This document shows positions 18,047 through 27,549 of a stretch of 64,000 bases of DNA, piece after piece (position 1 is the first letter of the stretch; the number at the start of each line of letters is the position of its first letter). The stretch comes from Maribacter sp. 1_MG-2023. Its GTDB lineage: Bacteria; Bacteroidota; Bacteroidia; Flavobacteriales; Flavobacteriaceae. The notes beneath the pieces are model-generated. The model did no database searches. It was not told the DNA's origin and saw only the letters and a list, made by a program, of their open reading frames with translations. A program made the position numbers and the translations under genes. The DNA lies in assembly GCF_030547005.1 (NCBI RefSeq), contig NZ_JAUOPN010000005.1, forward strand, positions 1 to 64,000, read 5' to 3'.

Positions 18047-18817
18047 TTATGGAAACATAGTTTCAAATTTTCTCACTGCAGTCTCATACCCAATTGCATA
18101 GGCTTTTTCGATACCTCTTCGATCAAGTAAACCGATATGTTCCAATTCTTGCGATTCGAGGATAAGATGGCAATTATTAATTTTTTGTCGGTTAATAGCG
18201 TAAATCATCAACCCAGTTACTCTGCCTGTTAATTGAAATGAATTGTTCAAATGCTTCTTTTCTAATTTAGAAACTACCGAAACATTACTGCCAATTACAT
18301 ATTCTACTCTAGATAAAACCGGCTCTGAAGGAAAATTATTCATTATTCCGCCATCGGCATATAATTCACCATTGTACTCCACCGGACTAAAAACAGGAGG
18401 TAATGCTGCAGATGCTAATAAGGGCTTTATTAACTCACCTTTGTCTATAAAAAGCTCTTCGCCTTTTTGCAAATTGGTGGCAACCACGTGAAGCTCTCTA
18501 TTTAAAGCCTCAAAACTATCATCTGGAAAATATTGTTTGAAAGAAGATATGTAACTCTCGCTGTTCAATAAACCTGGTTTAGCGACCGCAAAGTAATTAT
18601 ATTTAAAAAGCGGAGTTTCCTTAAAAAACTTGAGCATATCTACAACTGGTTTATCGGCTGCATACAATGCACCTACCAAAGCACCAATACTGCTTCCGGA
18701 TACAACGTTGGCCTCTAGACCAAACTCTTGCATTGCCTTAATTACCCCTATATGTGCCATACCTCTTATGCCCCCACCGGAAAGCACTAAACCTACGGAC
18801 TTAGAACCTATTTGCAT
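18047..18817 (-). CDS. Patatin-like phospholipase family protein
   Basis: A 256-residue cytosolic serine acyl hydrolase. The oxyanion glycine-rich loop GGGIRG is near 14-19, the nucleophile elbow GSSIG is at 41-45 (Ser43), and the catalytic Asp lies in ADGG near 154-157. These form the Ser-Asp dyad of patatin-like lipases, which deacylate phospholipids or other acyl esters. There is no signal peptide. It follows the htrA gene on the same strand, but a strong terminator lies between, so it is probably transcribed alone. Confidence 0.93.
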   Translation of the reverse strand: MQIGSKSVGLVLSGGGIRGMAHIGVIKAMQEFGLEANVVSGSSIGALVGALYAADKPVVDMLKFFKETPLFKYNYFAVAKPGLLNSESYISSFKQYFPDDSFEALNRELHVVATNLQKGEELFIDKGELIKPLLASAALPPVFSPVEYNGELYADGGIMNNFPSEPVLSRVEYVIGSNVSVVSKLEKKHLNNSFQLTGRVTGLMIYAINRQKINNCHLILESQELEHIGLLDRRGIEKAYAIGYETAVRKFETMFP

Positions 18818-18835
18818 CTATCTAGAATTAATTTC

Positions 18836-18874
18836 AAAAAAAATGCCGAGCAAATATTATTATTCGCTCGGCAT
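18836..18874 (-). terminator. Intrinsic terminator of htrA
   Basis: ATGCCGAGC (18843-18851) pairs perfectly with GCTCGGCAT (18866-18874). On the minus strand the stem is followed by eight T residues (complement of 18836-18843). It is 22 bp after the protease stop codon. Confidence 0.88.
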
Positions 18875-18895
18875 AAAATTAAACATTAATGTGGA

Positions 18896-20410
18896 CTATG
18901 AATCCAATCCGAAGGCATAATAATTTTTAGTGCCATCTTCATAAATTCCTTCTAACATTACTCCGCCATTTTTATTCTCTAAAATAGCAGCAACGTCATC
19001 AACATCCTTTATTCGTTTACCATCAATATGCGTGATTATAAACCCTGCTCTCATTTGAGTTTCTTTCTTAATCTTACCAGGGTATAATTTGGTAACCTGA
19101 ACACCGCCATCTAAACCAAACTTCTTAGCAACTTCTTTATTTACGTTCTCAAAATCAGCTCCGAGCAGATTAAAAACCTCTTTCTCTTCTTTTTTAATAA
19201 TATCGGTACCGCCTTGAGAATTATGAAGCTCTACTTCTAATTCTTTTTCTTTACCGTTTCTATTTACAATAATGGCAACCTTATCGCCAGGTCTTTTACC
19301 AGCAATAATTTCTTGAAGCCTTGGTGAAGTTCCTGTTTCTTTACCATTTACGCTAACGATAATATCGCCAGATTCCATACCTGCCAAATCTGCGCCACTA
19401 TCTTCACCAACTTGTTCTACCCATACCCCTTTGGTAAAGTCAACATTTTTCTCTTTCGCTAAGTTACTGTCCATAGTTCTGATAGAAACTCCTAACATAC
19501 CACGTTGCACGTTACCGAATTTCAGTAAATCTTCGACTACTTTGGTAACGATGTTGCTAGGTACCGCAAATCCGTATCCTGTATATGTACCTGTTGTACT
19601 TGCTATGGCAGTGTTAATACCCACAAGGTTACCATCTAAATTCACTAAAGCACCACCACTGTTACCTGGGTTGATAGCAGCATCTGTCTGTATAAAGCTT
19701 TCTACCGCAAACTTATCTGTATTAATATGAATGCTTCTTGCCTTAGCACTTACGATACCCGCAGTAACCGTAGAATTCAACCCTAACGGATTACCAACTG
19801 CCAATACCCACTCACCGACTTCTACATCATCAGAATTTACCAATGACATCGTTTTTAGATTATCGGCTTTAATCTGTAAAAGCGCCAAATCTGTCGTTGG
19901 ATCGGTACCAATAACCGTCGCTTTATACGATTGGTTATTATATAAGGTAACCTCAACCTCATCGGCATTATCAATAACATGATTATTGGTAACGATATAT
20001 CCTTGGTCGTTAATAATTACTCCCGATCCCGTACCCACTCTAGGTCTTGACTGCGCACCGTTTGGAGATTGCCCTTTAAACATATCACCAAAAAACTCTT
20101 TAAAAGGATCTGGCAATTCGCGTGCACCTTGGCTTTGATTCGATGACCCCGTTTGGGTAGATTTAATATGCACTACGGCATCTAAAACTTTTTCAGAAGT
20201 TTCCGTAAAATCTAAAGGTTTAATATTTCCGTCGTTATCTCTAGTGTATAAAGCTTGTGCACCAGGTACAGATTCTACGACTGTTACACCAGTAGATTCT
20301 TTCATCTCCTGTTTGTTAAAATGTAGTACTCCGTAACTAACTGCAAGAGCAATAACTGCTGAGAAGAAGTAAACCTTCCAAGCGCTTCTGGTATTTGTGT
20401 CTGATTTCAT
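18896..20410 (-). CDS. HtrA/Deg periplasmic serine protease
   Basis: A 504-residue Do-family protease. The N-terminal hydrophobic helix (about 12-30) exports or anchors the protein. The trypsin-like domain has the catalytic triad His144 (TNNHVI), Asp174 (TDLALLQI) and Ser251 (GNSGGAL). Two PDZ domains follow (about 285-385 and 410-500). It degrades or refolds misfolded envelope proteins. Length and order match DegP/DegQ. The long 374-bp upstream region is shared with the divergent arsenosugar-type operon. Confidence 0.95.
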   Translation of the reverse strand: MKSDTNTRSAWKVYFFSAVIALAVSYGVLHFNKQEMKESTGVTVVESVPGAQALYTRDNDGNIKPLDFTETSEKVLDAVVHIKSTQTGSSNQSQGARELPDPFKEFFGDMFKGQSPNGAQSRPRVGTGSGVIINDQGYIVTNNHVIDNADEVEVTLYNNQSYKATVIGTDPTTDLALLQIKADNLKTMSLVNSDDVEVGEWVLAVGNPLGLNSTVTAGIVSAKARSIHINTDKFAVESFIQTDAAINPGNSGGALVNLDGNLVGINTAIASTTGTYTGYGFAVPSNIVTKVVEDLLKFGNVQRGMLGVSIRTMDSNLAKEKNVDFTKGVWVEQVGEDSGADLAGMESGDIIVSVNGKETGTSPRLQEIIAGKRPGDKVAIIVNRNGKEKELEVELHNSQGGTDIIKKEEKEVFNLLGADFENVNKEVAKKFGLDGGVQVTKLYPGKIKKETQMRAGFIITHIDGKRIKDVDDVAAILENKNGGVMLEGIYEDGTKNYYAFGLDS

Positions 20411-20525
20411 ATGTATTTAAATTTTTATAATTCTTCTGATGTCCTAATCGCAATAGCTATGCCATGCATATTGCTGTCAATGCTAAAAAAAAATTAAAAC
20501 TGATTGAAATTTTAAGGCTTTTTTT

Positions 20526-20539
20526 AGACTAACCAGTCT
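20526..20539. promoter_or_regulatory. Dyad AGACT-N4-AGTCT
   Basis: A perfect 5+5 palindrome with a 4-bp centre, 116 bp upstream of the htrA start. Its outer AGAC...GTC bases resemble the TetR-type sites at 20651 and 30243, but the inner bases differ. It may be a weaker site for the same regulator or a separate operator. Confidence 0.35.
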
Positions 20540-20650
20540 GTAACCTTAAAATTTTGTCAAAATCACGACTAAAAACAAGTTATTAAACTGATTTATGAGC
20601 ATGTTTATAGTCCAATATATAAGATAGGATACTAAATAGCGAGCATAAAA

Positions 20651-20665
20651 CCGACCAAGTGGTCT
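20651..20665 (+). promoter_or_regulatory. TetR-type operator candidate for the arsenosugar-type operon
   Basis: CCGACCAAGTGGTCT contains the dyad GACCA-AG-TGGTC. The same 15-mer, with a single central change, occurs on the other strand at 30243-30257 just before the tetR gene that ends this cluster. It lies 120 bp upstream of the first gene's start. The natural reading is a shared operator of the cluster's TetR protein. Confidence 0.6.
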
Positions 20666-20784
20666 AAAACTGTCATTTTGACTTAAAGTAAAGTATTTCG
20701 TATGTTTTAATTTAACTATTATGCATACTTAAAAAACCTTTGCTATATTTTTACGTAAGTTTAACAACGAGAAATAACATATAA

Positions 20785-21474
20785 TTGAATTCACTGAGTA
20801 CTACTGCAATTCTGGTTTTTGCCAATTCCGCTAAAGAAGATTTAGCGAACAAGCACATTGCTAAAGGCGAACAGTTATTTGATCTTTTAACTCAAACTAC
20901 ACTCAAGAAAGCAAAAAACACAGGTTTACCTGTTTTTCACTTTTCAGACAAAGATCAAGTTGGTGCTACTTTTGGTGAGCGTTTTACCAATGCCATTGCC
21001 AACGTTTTTGAAAGAGGCTTTTCTAACATTATTACCATTGGTAATGACACTCCGCATTTAAATACACAGCATCTTAAGCATACTGCCCACCAATTGGCAA
21101 TTGGTAAGACTGTAATTGGTCCTTCAAATGATGGTGGTTTCTATTTGTTAGGTCTACAAAAATCTAACTTTCAGGTTGCAGAATTTCAAAATTTACCATG
21201 GCAGCGCTTCAGCTTATACCACCAAATTTCATTGTGGTTACAAGAAGAGTCGTCTGAATTAATAAAATTACCTGTTCTACAAGATTTGGATAACGAAAGA
21301 GATTTAAAATCTATACTATCGTTTTCTTCTGGTCTATCATCAACCATATTATTGTTGATTATCGGTTTATTAGAAATAAACAGAAGTCTATACTACACTA
21401 AACAGAACTTCTCTAAACTATTACCCAACAGCTTTCTTTATAACAAAGGCTCCCCTGAAGTATCATTTATCTAA
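20785..21474 (+). CDS. DUF2064/CofC-like transferase, arsenosugar-cluster type
   Basis: A 229-residue member of the rSAM/selenodomain-associated transferase 1 (TIGR04282, DUF2064) family, a GT-A-like nucleotidyl/glycosyltransferase fold. Visible family motifs are GERFTNAI near 73, IGNDTP near 95, GPSNDGGFYLLGL near 120 and DLDNERDL near 172. The N-terminal GxxKTRL motif usual in the family is not present (residues 11-30 read FANSAKEDLANKHIAKG). The last 45 residues extend beyond the core and include a hydrophobic stretch. The start is TTG, directly preceded by an in-frame TAA, so no earlier start exists. It is the first gene of the arsenosugar-type operon. Confidence 0.8.
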   Translation: MNSLSTTAILVFANSAKEDLANKHIAKGEQLFDLLTQTTLKKAKNTGLPVFHFSDKDQVGATFGERFTNAIANVFERGFSNIITIGNDTPHLNTQHLKHTAHQLAIGKTVIGPSNDGGFYLLGLQKSNFQVAEFQNLPWQRFSLYHQISLWLQEESSELIKLPVLQDLDNERDLKSILSFSSGLSSTILLLIIGLLEINRSLYYTKQNFSKLLPNSFLYNKGSPEVSFI

Positions 21475-21526
21475 TTCCCTCTTTGCCCAATAGTTGGGCA
21501 AATACAACTTCAGTTTAAAGCTTTTT

Positions 21527-24500
21527 ATGAGACACTTAATATTAGTGTTGACACTGTTTATGATAAACATGGTCAATGCTCAAGAAACTATAACAGGTAT
21601 CGTAACAGATACCGATGGAAATACGATACCATACGTAAACATTCTACTGTCAGGCACCGTAACTGGATCGACCACTAATGAAAATGGTTTTTATACTATT
21701 GATATACCTAACCTCGCAGGCGCTATTGAATTTTCAGTTTTAGGATATGAAACTCAAATAGTCTCCATTAACAATCGAAGTACTATAAATATCACCTTGG
21801 CAGATTCATCTGAAGTTTTAGACGAAGTCGTATTAACTGCATTAGGGTTGAAACGAGAAACCAAAGAATTAGGTTATGTAGTTCAAAGTTTAGACGCCAA
21901 AGGAGTTACGGAAGTAAAATCAGTGAACTTTCTAGACAACCTCTCTGGTAAACTGGCAGGTGTAACTATTAACCAAGGTGCTACTGGTGTTGGTTCTTCA
22001 TCAAAAATTACTATTCGTGGTGAAGCTTCTTTCTCTAATAACAATCCGTTGTTTATTGTAGATGGAGTGCCTATTAATAACAACTCGGTTTTCAACTTTA
22101 CCAATGAAGCAGCAGCAGGATTTCAAGAAATCGATTTTGGAAATGGCGCTATGGATGTGAATCCTGATGATATTGCAGAAGTATCTGTATTAAAAGGACC
22201 AAGTGCGGCAGCGCTTTACGGCACAAGAGCATCTAACGGTGTTATCATTATTGAAACCAAAAGCGGTAAAAATTCGAAAGGATTGGGAGTTAGTTACAAT
22301 ACCAGCTTTTTTGTGGATTCAGCTTTTCAATTGCCCGATTTTCAAAATGAATACGGTCAAGGTAATTCTGGGGAATTTGCTTTTGTAGACGGATTAGGTG
22401 GTGGAACAAATGACTTAATCACCTACAGCTGGGGACCACGCTTAGATGTTGGCAATTTAATCCCGCAATATGATAGTCCCGTGACATTGGCAGACGGAAC
22501 AATTGTTCGTGGTGGTGATACTGCTCTTTACAATGGCAATGCGATAACACCAACGGAGTTTAAATCGAATCCTGATAACTTGAAGGATTTCTATGAAACC
22601 GGAACAACGTTAATTAATAACATCGCTATTTCTAACGGATTTGAAAAAGGTAACTATCGTCTTTCGTTTACGGATTTGAGAAGTGAATCTATAATACCGG
22701 GAGTTAATTTAAACCGACAAACCGTAAGTGCACGTTTGAATTTTCATCCTATTGATAAATTACGCATCAATTCATCTATAAGTTATATAAATTCAAATAG
22801 TGACAACAGACCTTCTAATGGGTATGGTTCTGAAAATGCCAACTATTCTTTAGTCGCTTGGGGTCCGCGTTCTTTAAACATTGAAAATTTAAAAAACTAC
22901 TGGCAACCAGGTTTAGAAGGCATACAACAGTATTCATATAACTATACCTTTTTCGATAATCCGTATTTTATTCTTAATGAAAATACCAACTCTTTCAATA
23001 GAGATCGTGTTTTTGGAAACATCTCAGCCAGCTATGATATTACAGCGCACATAACGGCATCTATACGAACAGGAATGGATTATTCAAGTGAATTACGCCA
23101 ATTAAAAAGGGCTTATAGTTCTAATCGTTTCTCTAATGGTGCTTATGCCGAGCATGATGTTTTCTATAGAGAAGTGAATACCGATTTTCTATTAAATTAT
23201 TCAAATCAATTCAATGACTTTAAAGTTGATGTATCACTTGGCGGAAATCGTTTAGATCAAAAGGCATTCACCTCACAAGCGCAAACCACAAGCTTAGCAC
23301 AACCGGGTATTTTTAGATTATCGAATGCTGCTTCACCAATTGAAGTTTTTGAGTTCGATTCGAATAAAAGAATAAACAGTTTTTACGGTTTAGCAAAATT
23401 CGGATATAAAGACTTTCTTTTCTTAGATGTCACAGGCAGAAACGATTGGTCTAGTGCCTTGGCTACTCCGTTTTCGGTAGATAATACCTCATTCTTTTAT
23501 CCATCGGTATCTAGTAGTTTTATATTATCTCAAGTGGTTGCTTTACCTAAAGCAATTTCATTTGCAAAACTAAGGGCAAGTTGGGCACAGGTTGGTAACG
23601 ATACAAATCCGTATCAGACTACAGGTGCTTTTGTAGCGCAGACACCGTTTAATGGTCAACCTACTTTCAGTAATTCAAACACGATTGCAAATGCAAATCT
23701 ACAACCAGAACTAACCTCTTCATTTGAAGTAGGTGCAGATGTACGATTGTTTGGCGATCAGGTTCGGTTCGATGTTTCTTATTATAATGCTTTGACCAAA
23801 GATCAAATCATTTCTTTGCCTATAGGTATCTCCTCCGGTTATACACAGCAAGTAGTTAATGGTGGTGAAGTTCGTTCTAAAGGAGTAGAGATTATTTTGG
23901 GCATATCGCCAGTAATAAGTCAGAATTTAAAATGGAATAGCACTTTAAATTTTAGTACTAATAAATCTACGGTAGAAAGTTTACCACAAGACGAAGGACG
24001 ATTAACACTGGCATATTCTAGAATCTACGATAGTCAAAACCAAACGGTATTTTTACAGGCAGAAGAAGGCGGTCGCGTTGGTGACCTATACGGAACAGGA
24101 TATCTTAAAAATGATAATGGCGATTTTATTCTTACGGATGAAGGCAGATACATACCAGATAATGAACTTCAAAAATTGGGTAATTACAATCCTGATTTTA
24201 TGTTGGGTTTCAATAACCAGTTCAATTATAAAAACTGGAATATGGGTTTCCTTTTCGATTGGCGCCAAGGCGGAATCATAGTTTCTAGAACAAGGGCTTT
24301 AGGTAATGTTGGTGGTCAATTAGCTGAAACAGCTTTTAGACCCGAAGGTGGTATTGTTCCCGAAGGCGTTCTGAATACAGGTACTGCAGATAATACTGTT
24401 TATTCACAGAACACTGTGGCAGTTTCGGCAGAAAGTTACTACCGTCAGTTTTATGATAGAAACCATGAAGAAAACAACACCTATGACGCTTCCTTTTTAA

Positions 24501-24730
24501 AGTTGCGTCAATTATCTGTTGGCTATACGTTTGACAATCTTAGTGTACTTAACCAAGATGCAACCCTGAGTTTATCTCTTATCGGAAAGAACTTGTTCGC
24601 CATTACGGAGAATCCACATTTTGACCCAGAGCAGCTAGCGGTACAAGGACAAGGATTTATAAGTGGTGTTGAAGATATGTCATACGCCACCACAAGAAGC
24701 ATAGGTTTCAAAGCCGGATTTAATTTTTAA
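21527..24730 (+). CDS. SusC/RagA-type TonB-dependent outer-membrane receptor
   Basis: A 1067-residue protein: signal peptide (MRHLILVLTLF to NAQ, about 20 residues), then a carboxypeptidase-like regulatory domain (about 22-105; GIVTDTDGNTIPYVNILLSG). A TonB-box-like EVVLTALG, a plug domain (about 120-235, ending KGPSAAALYGTRASNGVIIIETKSG) and a 22-strand-type barrel to the C-terminal Phe follow. These receptors import bulky nutrients with TonB energy, together with a SusD lipoprotein encoded next. I chose the ATG at 21527 because a TTG 33 bp upstream would put charged residues before the signal. No CAZyme is nearby, so the ligand is probably not a typical polysaccharide. Confidence 0.95.
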   Translation: MRHLILVLTLFMINMVNAQETITGIVTDTDGNTIPYVNILLSGTVTGSTTNENGFYTIDIPNLAGAIEFSVLGYETQIVSINNRSTINITLADSSEVLDEVVLTALGLKRETKELGYVVQSLDAKGVTEVKSVNFLDNLSGKLAGVTINQGATGVGSSSKITIRGEASFSNNNPLFIVDGVPINNNSVFNFTNEAAAGFQEIDFGNGAMDVNPDDIAEVSVLKGPSAAALYGTRASNGVIIIETKSGKNSKGLGVSYNTSFFVDSAFQLPDFQNEYGQGNSGEFAFVDGLGGGTNDLITYSWGPRLDVGNLIPQYDSPVTLADGTIVRGGDTALYNGNAITPTEFKSNPDNLKDFYETGTTLINNIAISNGFEKGNYRLSFTDLRSESIIPGVNLNRQTVSARLNFHPIDKLRINSSISYINSNSDNRPSNGYGSENANYSLVAWGPRSLNIENLKNYWQPGLEGIQQYSYNYTFFDNPYFILNENTNSFNRDRVFGNISASYDITAHITASIRTGMDYSSELRQLKRAYSSNRFSNGAYAEHDVFYREVNTDFLLNYSNQFNDFKVDVSLGGNRLDQKAFTSQAQTTSLAQPGIFRLSNAASPIEVFEFDSNKRINSFYGLAKFGYKDFLFLDVTGRNDWSSALATPFSVDNTSFFYPSVSSSFILSQVVALPKAISFAKLRASWAQVGNDTNPYQTTGAFVAQTPFNGQPTFSNSNTIANANLQPELTSSFEVGADVRLFGDQVRFDVSYYNALTKDQIISLPIGISSGYTQQVVNGGEVRSKGVEIILGISPVISQNLKWNSTLNFSTNKSTVESLPQDEGRLTLAYSRIYDSQNQTVFLQAEEGGRVGDLYGTGYLKNDNGDFILTDEGRYIPDNELQKLGNYNPDFMLGFNNQFNYKNWNMGFLFDWRQGGIIVSRTRALGNVGGQLAETAFRPEGGIVPEGVLNTGTADNTVYSQNTVAVSAESYYRQFYDRNHEENNTYDASFLKLRQLSVGYTFDNLSVLNQDATLSLSLIGKNLFAITENPHFDPEQLAVQGQGFISGVEDMSYATTRSIGFKAGFNF

Positions 24731-24739
24731 GAAAAAAAG

Positions 24740-26164
24740 ATGAAACATATATATAGCATTCTAATCTTATTATTGGTCGTTGGCTGCACAAAAGATTTTG
24801 AAGAAATTAATACGAATACCAATGATCCTGTAGCGGTACAACCTAGTCTATTGTTAAGACAGGTTATCTATGATTTTGGTGAACAAATGTCATATGAAGG
24901 TTTTACTGCAGGCAATCTGTTAGGTCAATATAGTACAGCTCTCGATTTCAACTTATTCGATCGTCATGATTTGAAATCTCCACAATTAGGTGGAAATCCG
25001 TGGCCTATATTCTATCAAAATCTAAGGGACAATGAAATCATATTGAATTTATCTCAAGAAAATACTGCCTTTGCGGTATATGAGGGTCCCGCAAGAATTA
25101 TGAAAGCATATATGGCGGCAGGTTTAACAGATTTATTTGGTGACGTTCCTTATTCTGAAGCATTCAAAGGTGATACAGAAACCGTCACTCCCGTTTACGA
25201 TTCTCAAGAATCTATTTATATGGATGAAGGTGGCATATTTGATAATCTCGATAAAGGTATTGCTGCGCTTGAGAGCTACACAGGTACAATTGCCTTAGAA
25301 GGTGATATTTTATTTAATGGCGATTTGGATGGATGGATCCGTTTAGCAAATTCATTGAAGATTAAATATCTAATGCGTGTTTCAGGTAAAATAGATGTTG
25401 CGTCTCAATTACAGACAATAGTTACTAATGGTAATTTCATTGATGATAACAGCGAAAATGCGATTTTCAATTTTACCGATGGTGAGCCAAACAATTTCAG
25501 ATTAGCACGATTGAGAATAGGTGATTTCAACAACTACGTGCTATCAGAAACTATGGACGAAATCTTGACCGGTTTAAATGACCCACGTATTAGCCGAATG
25601 TATAAACCATTTGCAAATAGTACTGATGGCGGTTACAACGGATTATTAAATGGGATTGATGCCTCTGCCGGAGTCTCGTTAGCTGATTATTCCTTATTAG
25701 GGACGATTTTTAGAGAAAATACAGGGCTTTTAGACGCCAATTTCATGACCAGTATGGAAACTCATTTATTGTTAGCAGAAGCCGCCCAAAAAGGGTTGAT
25801 TACTGCCGATGCTGAAAGTCTTTATAATACGGGAATAACCCAAGCATTTGAATATTGGCAAGTATCGCTTCCTGCTGATTATTTAACGGTTGATGCTTCT
25901 TTAAGCAATGGCAATCCTATAGAAAATATCATCACTCAAAAATGGATTGCAAATAGTATAAACGGTTATGAAGGTTGGGTTGAATATAGAAGAACAGGTT
26001 TTCCGCAATTGAAAACAATTTCCGCTAGTTTGAACAATAATTTAATTCCGATTCGCATGCCATATCCTTCAGAAGAAGAAGCTTTAAATAATGCCAATTA
26101 TACCGAAGCTTCAAACAATACGGAAGGCAATAGTATAAATGTACCTGTTTGGTGGGATGAGTAA
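24740..26164 (+). CDS. SusD/RagB-family surface lipoprotein
   Basis: A 474-residue lipoprotein with signal ending LVVGC (lipidated Cys16). The SusD-like-2 pattern is recognisable: TKDFEEINTNTNDPV after the Cys, a helical TPR-like region (about 90-200, YMAAGLTDLFGDVPYSEAF), and the C-terminal EGWVEYRRTGFPQL near 410-425, followed by the RMPYPSEE motif. It caps the preceding SusC receptor and captures ligand at the cell surface. It starts 9 bp after the receptor gene. Confidence 0.94.
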   Translation: MKHIYSILILLLVVGCTKDFEEINTNTNDPVAVQPSLLLRQVIYDFGEQMSYEGFTAGNLLGQYSTALDFNLFDRHDLKSPQLGGNPWPIFYQNLRDNEIILNLSQENTAFAVYEGPARIMKAYMAAGLTDLFGDVPYSEAFKGDTETVTPVYDSQESIYMDEGGIFDNLDKGIAALESYTGTIALEGDILFNGDLDGWIRLANSLKIKYLMRVSGKIDVASQLQTIVTNGNFIDDNSENAIFNFTDGEPNNFRLARLRIGDFNNYVLSETMDEILTGLNDPRISRMYKPFANSTDGGYNGLLNGIDASAGVSLADYSLLGTIFRENTGLLDANFMTSMETHLLLAEAAQKGLITADAESLYNTGITQAFEYWQVSLPADYLTVDASLSNGNPIENIITQKWIANSINGYEGWVEYRRTGFPQLKTISASLNNNLIPIRMPYPSEEEALNNANYTEASNNTEGNSINVPVWWDE

Positions 26165-26166
26165 CA

Positions 26167-26194
26167 GAGTTAGGAGTTAGGAGTTAGGAGTTAG
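26167..26194 (+). repeat. Four tandem copies of the heptamer GAGTTAG
   Basis: Four perfect 7-bp units fill most of the 44-bp gap between susD and the symporter gene, ending 14 bp before the symporter ATG. Because TAG recurs every 7 bp, a stop occurs in all three frames. Copy-number change by slippage could alter the symporter's leader. Other 7-bp repeats occur in this window at 4363, 28745, 28917 and 33774. Confidence 0.85.
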
Positions 26195-26208
26195 GTAAGA
26201 ACAAAAAA

Positions 26209-27549
26209 ATGACTGAAGTAAAAATTTGGCAATGGGGATTAATAATAACATCAAGTTTGGTGTTGTTTTTCCTTTCCCCATGGGCAAAAGACACTAACCA
26301 GTTTTTTAAGGCAGTCCAGAAAAAGAAAGCACCCAATACTTTTATGTTAATGGGTAGCTTGATCATCTCTTGGATTTTTGCAAAGAGTATTACAAATGCC
26401 GCTAATTTAGGTTTGGACTTCGGCATTGTTGGTGGAGTGGCGTATGCTGGATATTATTTATCCTTTGCAGTTGCGGGTATCGTCATTTATAAAATGAGGC
26501 TACATGGTAAATACACCAGTATTCATCATTTCCTTTCCTCCAAATTTGGTAAGGCAGCAGTAAATATTTTTTCCATTTTAATAGCATTTCGTTTATTCAA
26601 TGAAGTCTGGAGTAACACTATGGTTATTGGTTCTTACTTTGGTGATATGGGTACGAGCCCATATTATTGGTCCATTTTAGTATTTACCGGACTAACATTG
26701 GCTTATGTACTCAAAGGAGGCATGAGCAGTTCAATTTTTACCGATGTTGTCCAAATGGGGCTATTCTCTATACTATTAGCGGTAATATTGTTCACTATTT
26801 TTGGAAAGGATAATGCAATCACCACTACCGAAGTGGTTAACTCTGGAATATGGTCTTTTGAAACAGGGCTTAATTTACTATTCGCTGCATTGCTACAATC
26901 CTTTAGTTATCCCTTTCATGACCCGGTGTTAACCGATAGAGGATTTATCAGTAGTCCGAAAGTAACATTGAAGAGTTTTTTATGGGCAAGTGTACTAGGT
27001 GCTATCTGTATCATCTTATTTAGTATTATCGGAGTATATGCACAATTTCAAGGTATGCACGGTCAGGCTGCAGTACAAGTTGGTAAAGCATTTGGAACCG
27101 TAATATTATTAGTCATCAATTTCATCATGATCACCTCTGCTGCATCTACATTAGATTCTACTTTTTCATCATTTTCAAAACTATTAGCTCTCGACTTAAA
27201 CTTAGGAAACACTTTAAAATTCGGTCGTTGGTCTATGGTTGCTATTGCAGTGCTAGGTACAATTCCTGTTTTTTTAGATGCAGAGATATTATCTGCTACG
27301 ACGATTAGTGGAACTATGGTGATAGGGCTTACTCCTGTATTCCTTTTTTGGAAGGATAAAGCACCTAAAATCAGTTTTCACCTAAGCGTATTTATAGGAT
27401 TGCTATTTGGGTTCCTTTTAATTTTTAAATGGTTTCCAGATAATTTGATTTTCACCACCGGCAAGTATGCCGATTTACTTTGGATTAATTTTTGGGGCAT
27501 TTTATGTTGCCTATTCGTTTATATAATACCTACATGGATAAAGAAATAA
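26209..27549 (+). CDS. Sodium:solute symporter family protein
   Basis: A 446-residue inner-membrane protein with about 12-13 hydrophobic segments, of the SSS family. Typical features are the early GGVAYAGYYLSFAVAGIV helices, LKGGMSSSIFTDVVQ near 165-180, and the ITSAASTLDSTFSSFSKL segment near 310, which corresponds to the sodium-site helix of the family. It probably brings the compound delivered by the SusC/SusD pair across the inner membrane. Its 3' end overlaps the next gene by 16 bp, so the two are translationally linked. Confidence 0.88.
   Translation: MTEVKIWQWGLIITSSLVLFFLSPWAKDTNQFFKAVQKKKAPNTFMLMGSLIISWIFAKSITNAANLGLDFGIVGGVAYAGYYLSFAVAGIVIYKMRLHGKYTSIHHFLSSKFGKAAVNIFSILIAFRLFNEVWSNTMVIGSYFGDMGTSPYYWSILVFTGLTLAYVLKGGMSSSIFTDVVQMGLFSILLAVILFTIFGKDNAITTTEVVNSGIWSFETGLNLLFAALLQSFSYPFHDPVLTDRGFISSPKVTLKSFLWASVLGAICIILFSIIGVYAQFQGMHGQAAVQVGKAFGTVILLVINFIMITSAASTLDSTFSSFSKLLALDLNLGNTLKFGRWSMVAIAVLGTIPVFLDAEILSATTISGTMVIGLTPVFLFWKDKAPKISFHLSVFIGLLFGFLLIFKWFPDNLIFTTGKYADLLWINFWGILCCLFVYIIPTWIKK

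Larger units (their letters stand above)
20411..20784. other. Divergent promoter region, htrA and arsenosugar-type operon
   Basis: This 374-bp gap should contain both divergent promoters. Two dyads are visible: AGACT-AACC-AGTCT at 20526-20539, nearer htrA, and the operator-like site at 20651-20665, nearer the plus-strand operon. The remainder is AT-rich. No RNA gene or additional ORF is supported, and I could not place -33/-7 boxes with confidence. Confidence 0.6.

Noticed and set aside
21494..21526. Longer N-terminus for the SusC-type receptor from a TTG codon
   Set aside because: It would put 11 extra residues before a well-formed signal peptide that begins at the ATG at 21527.
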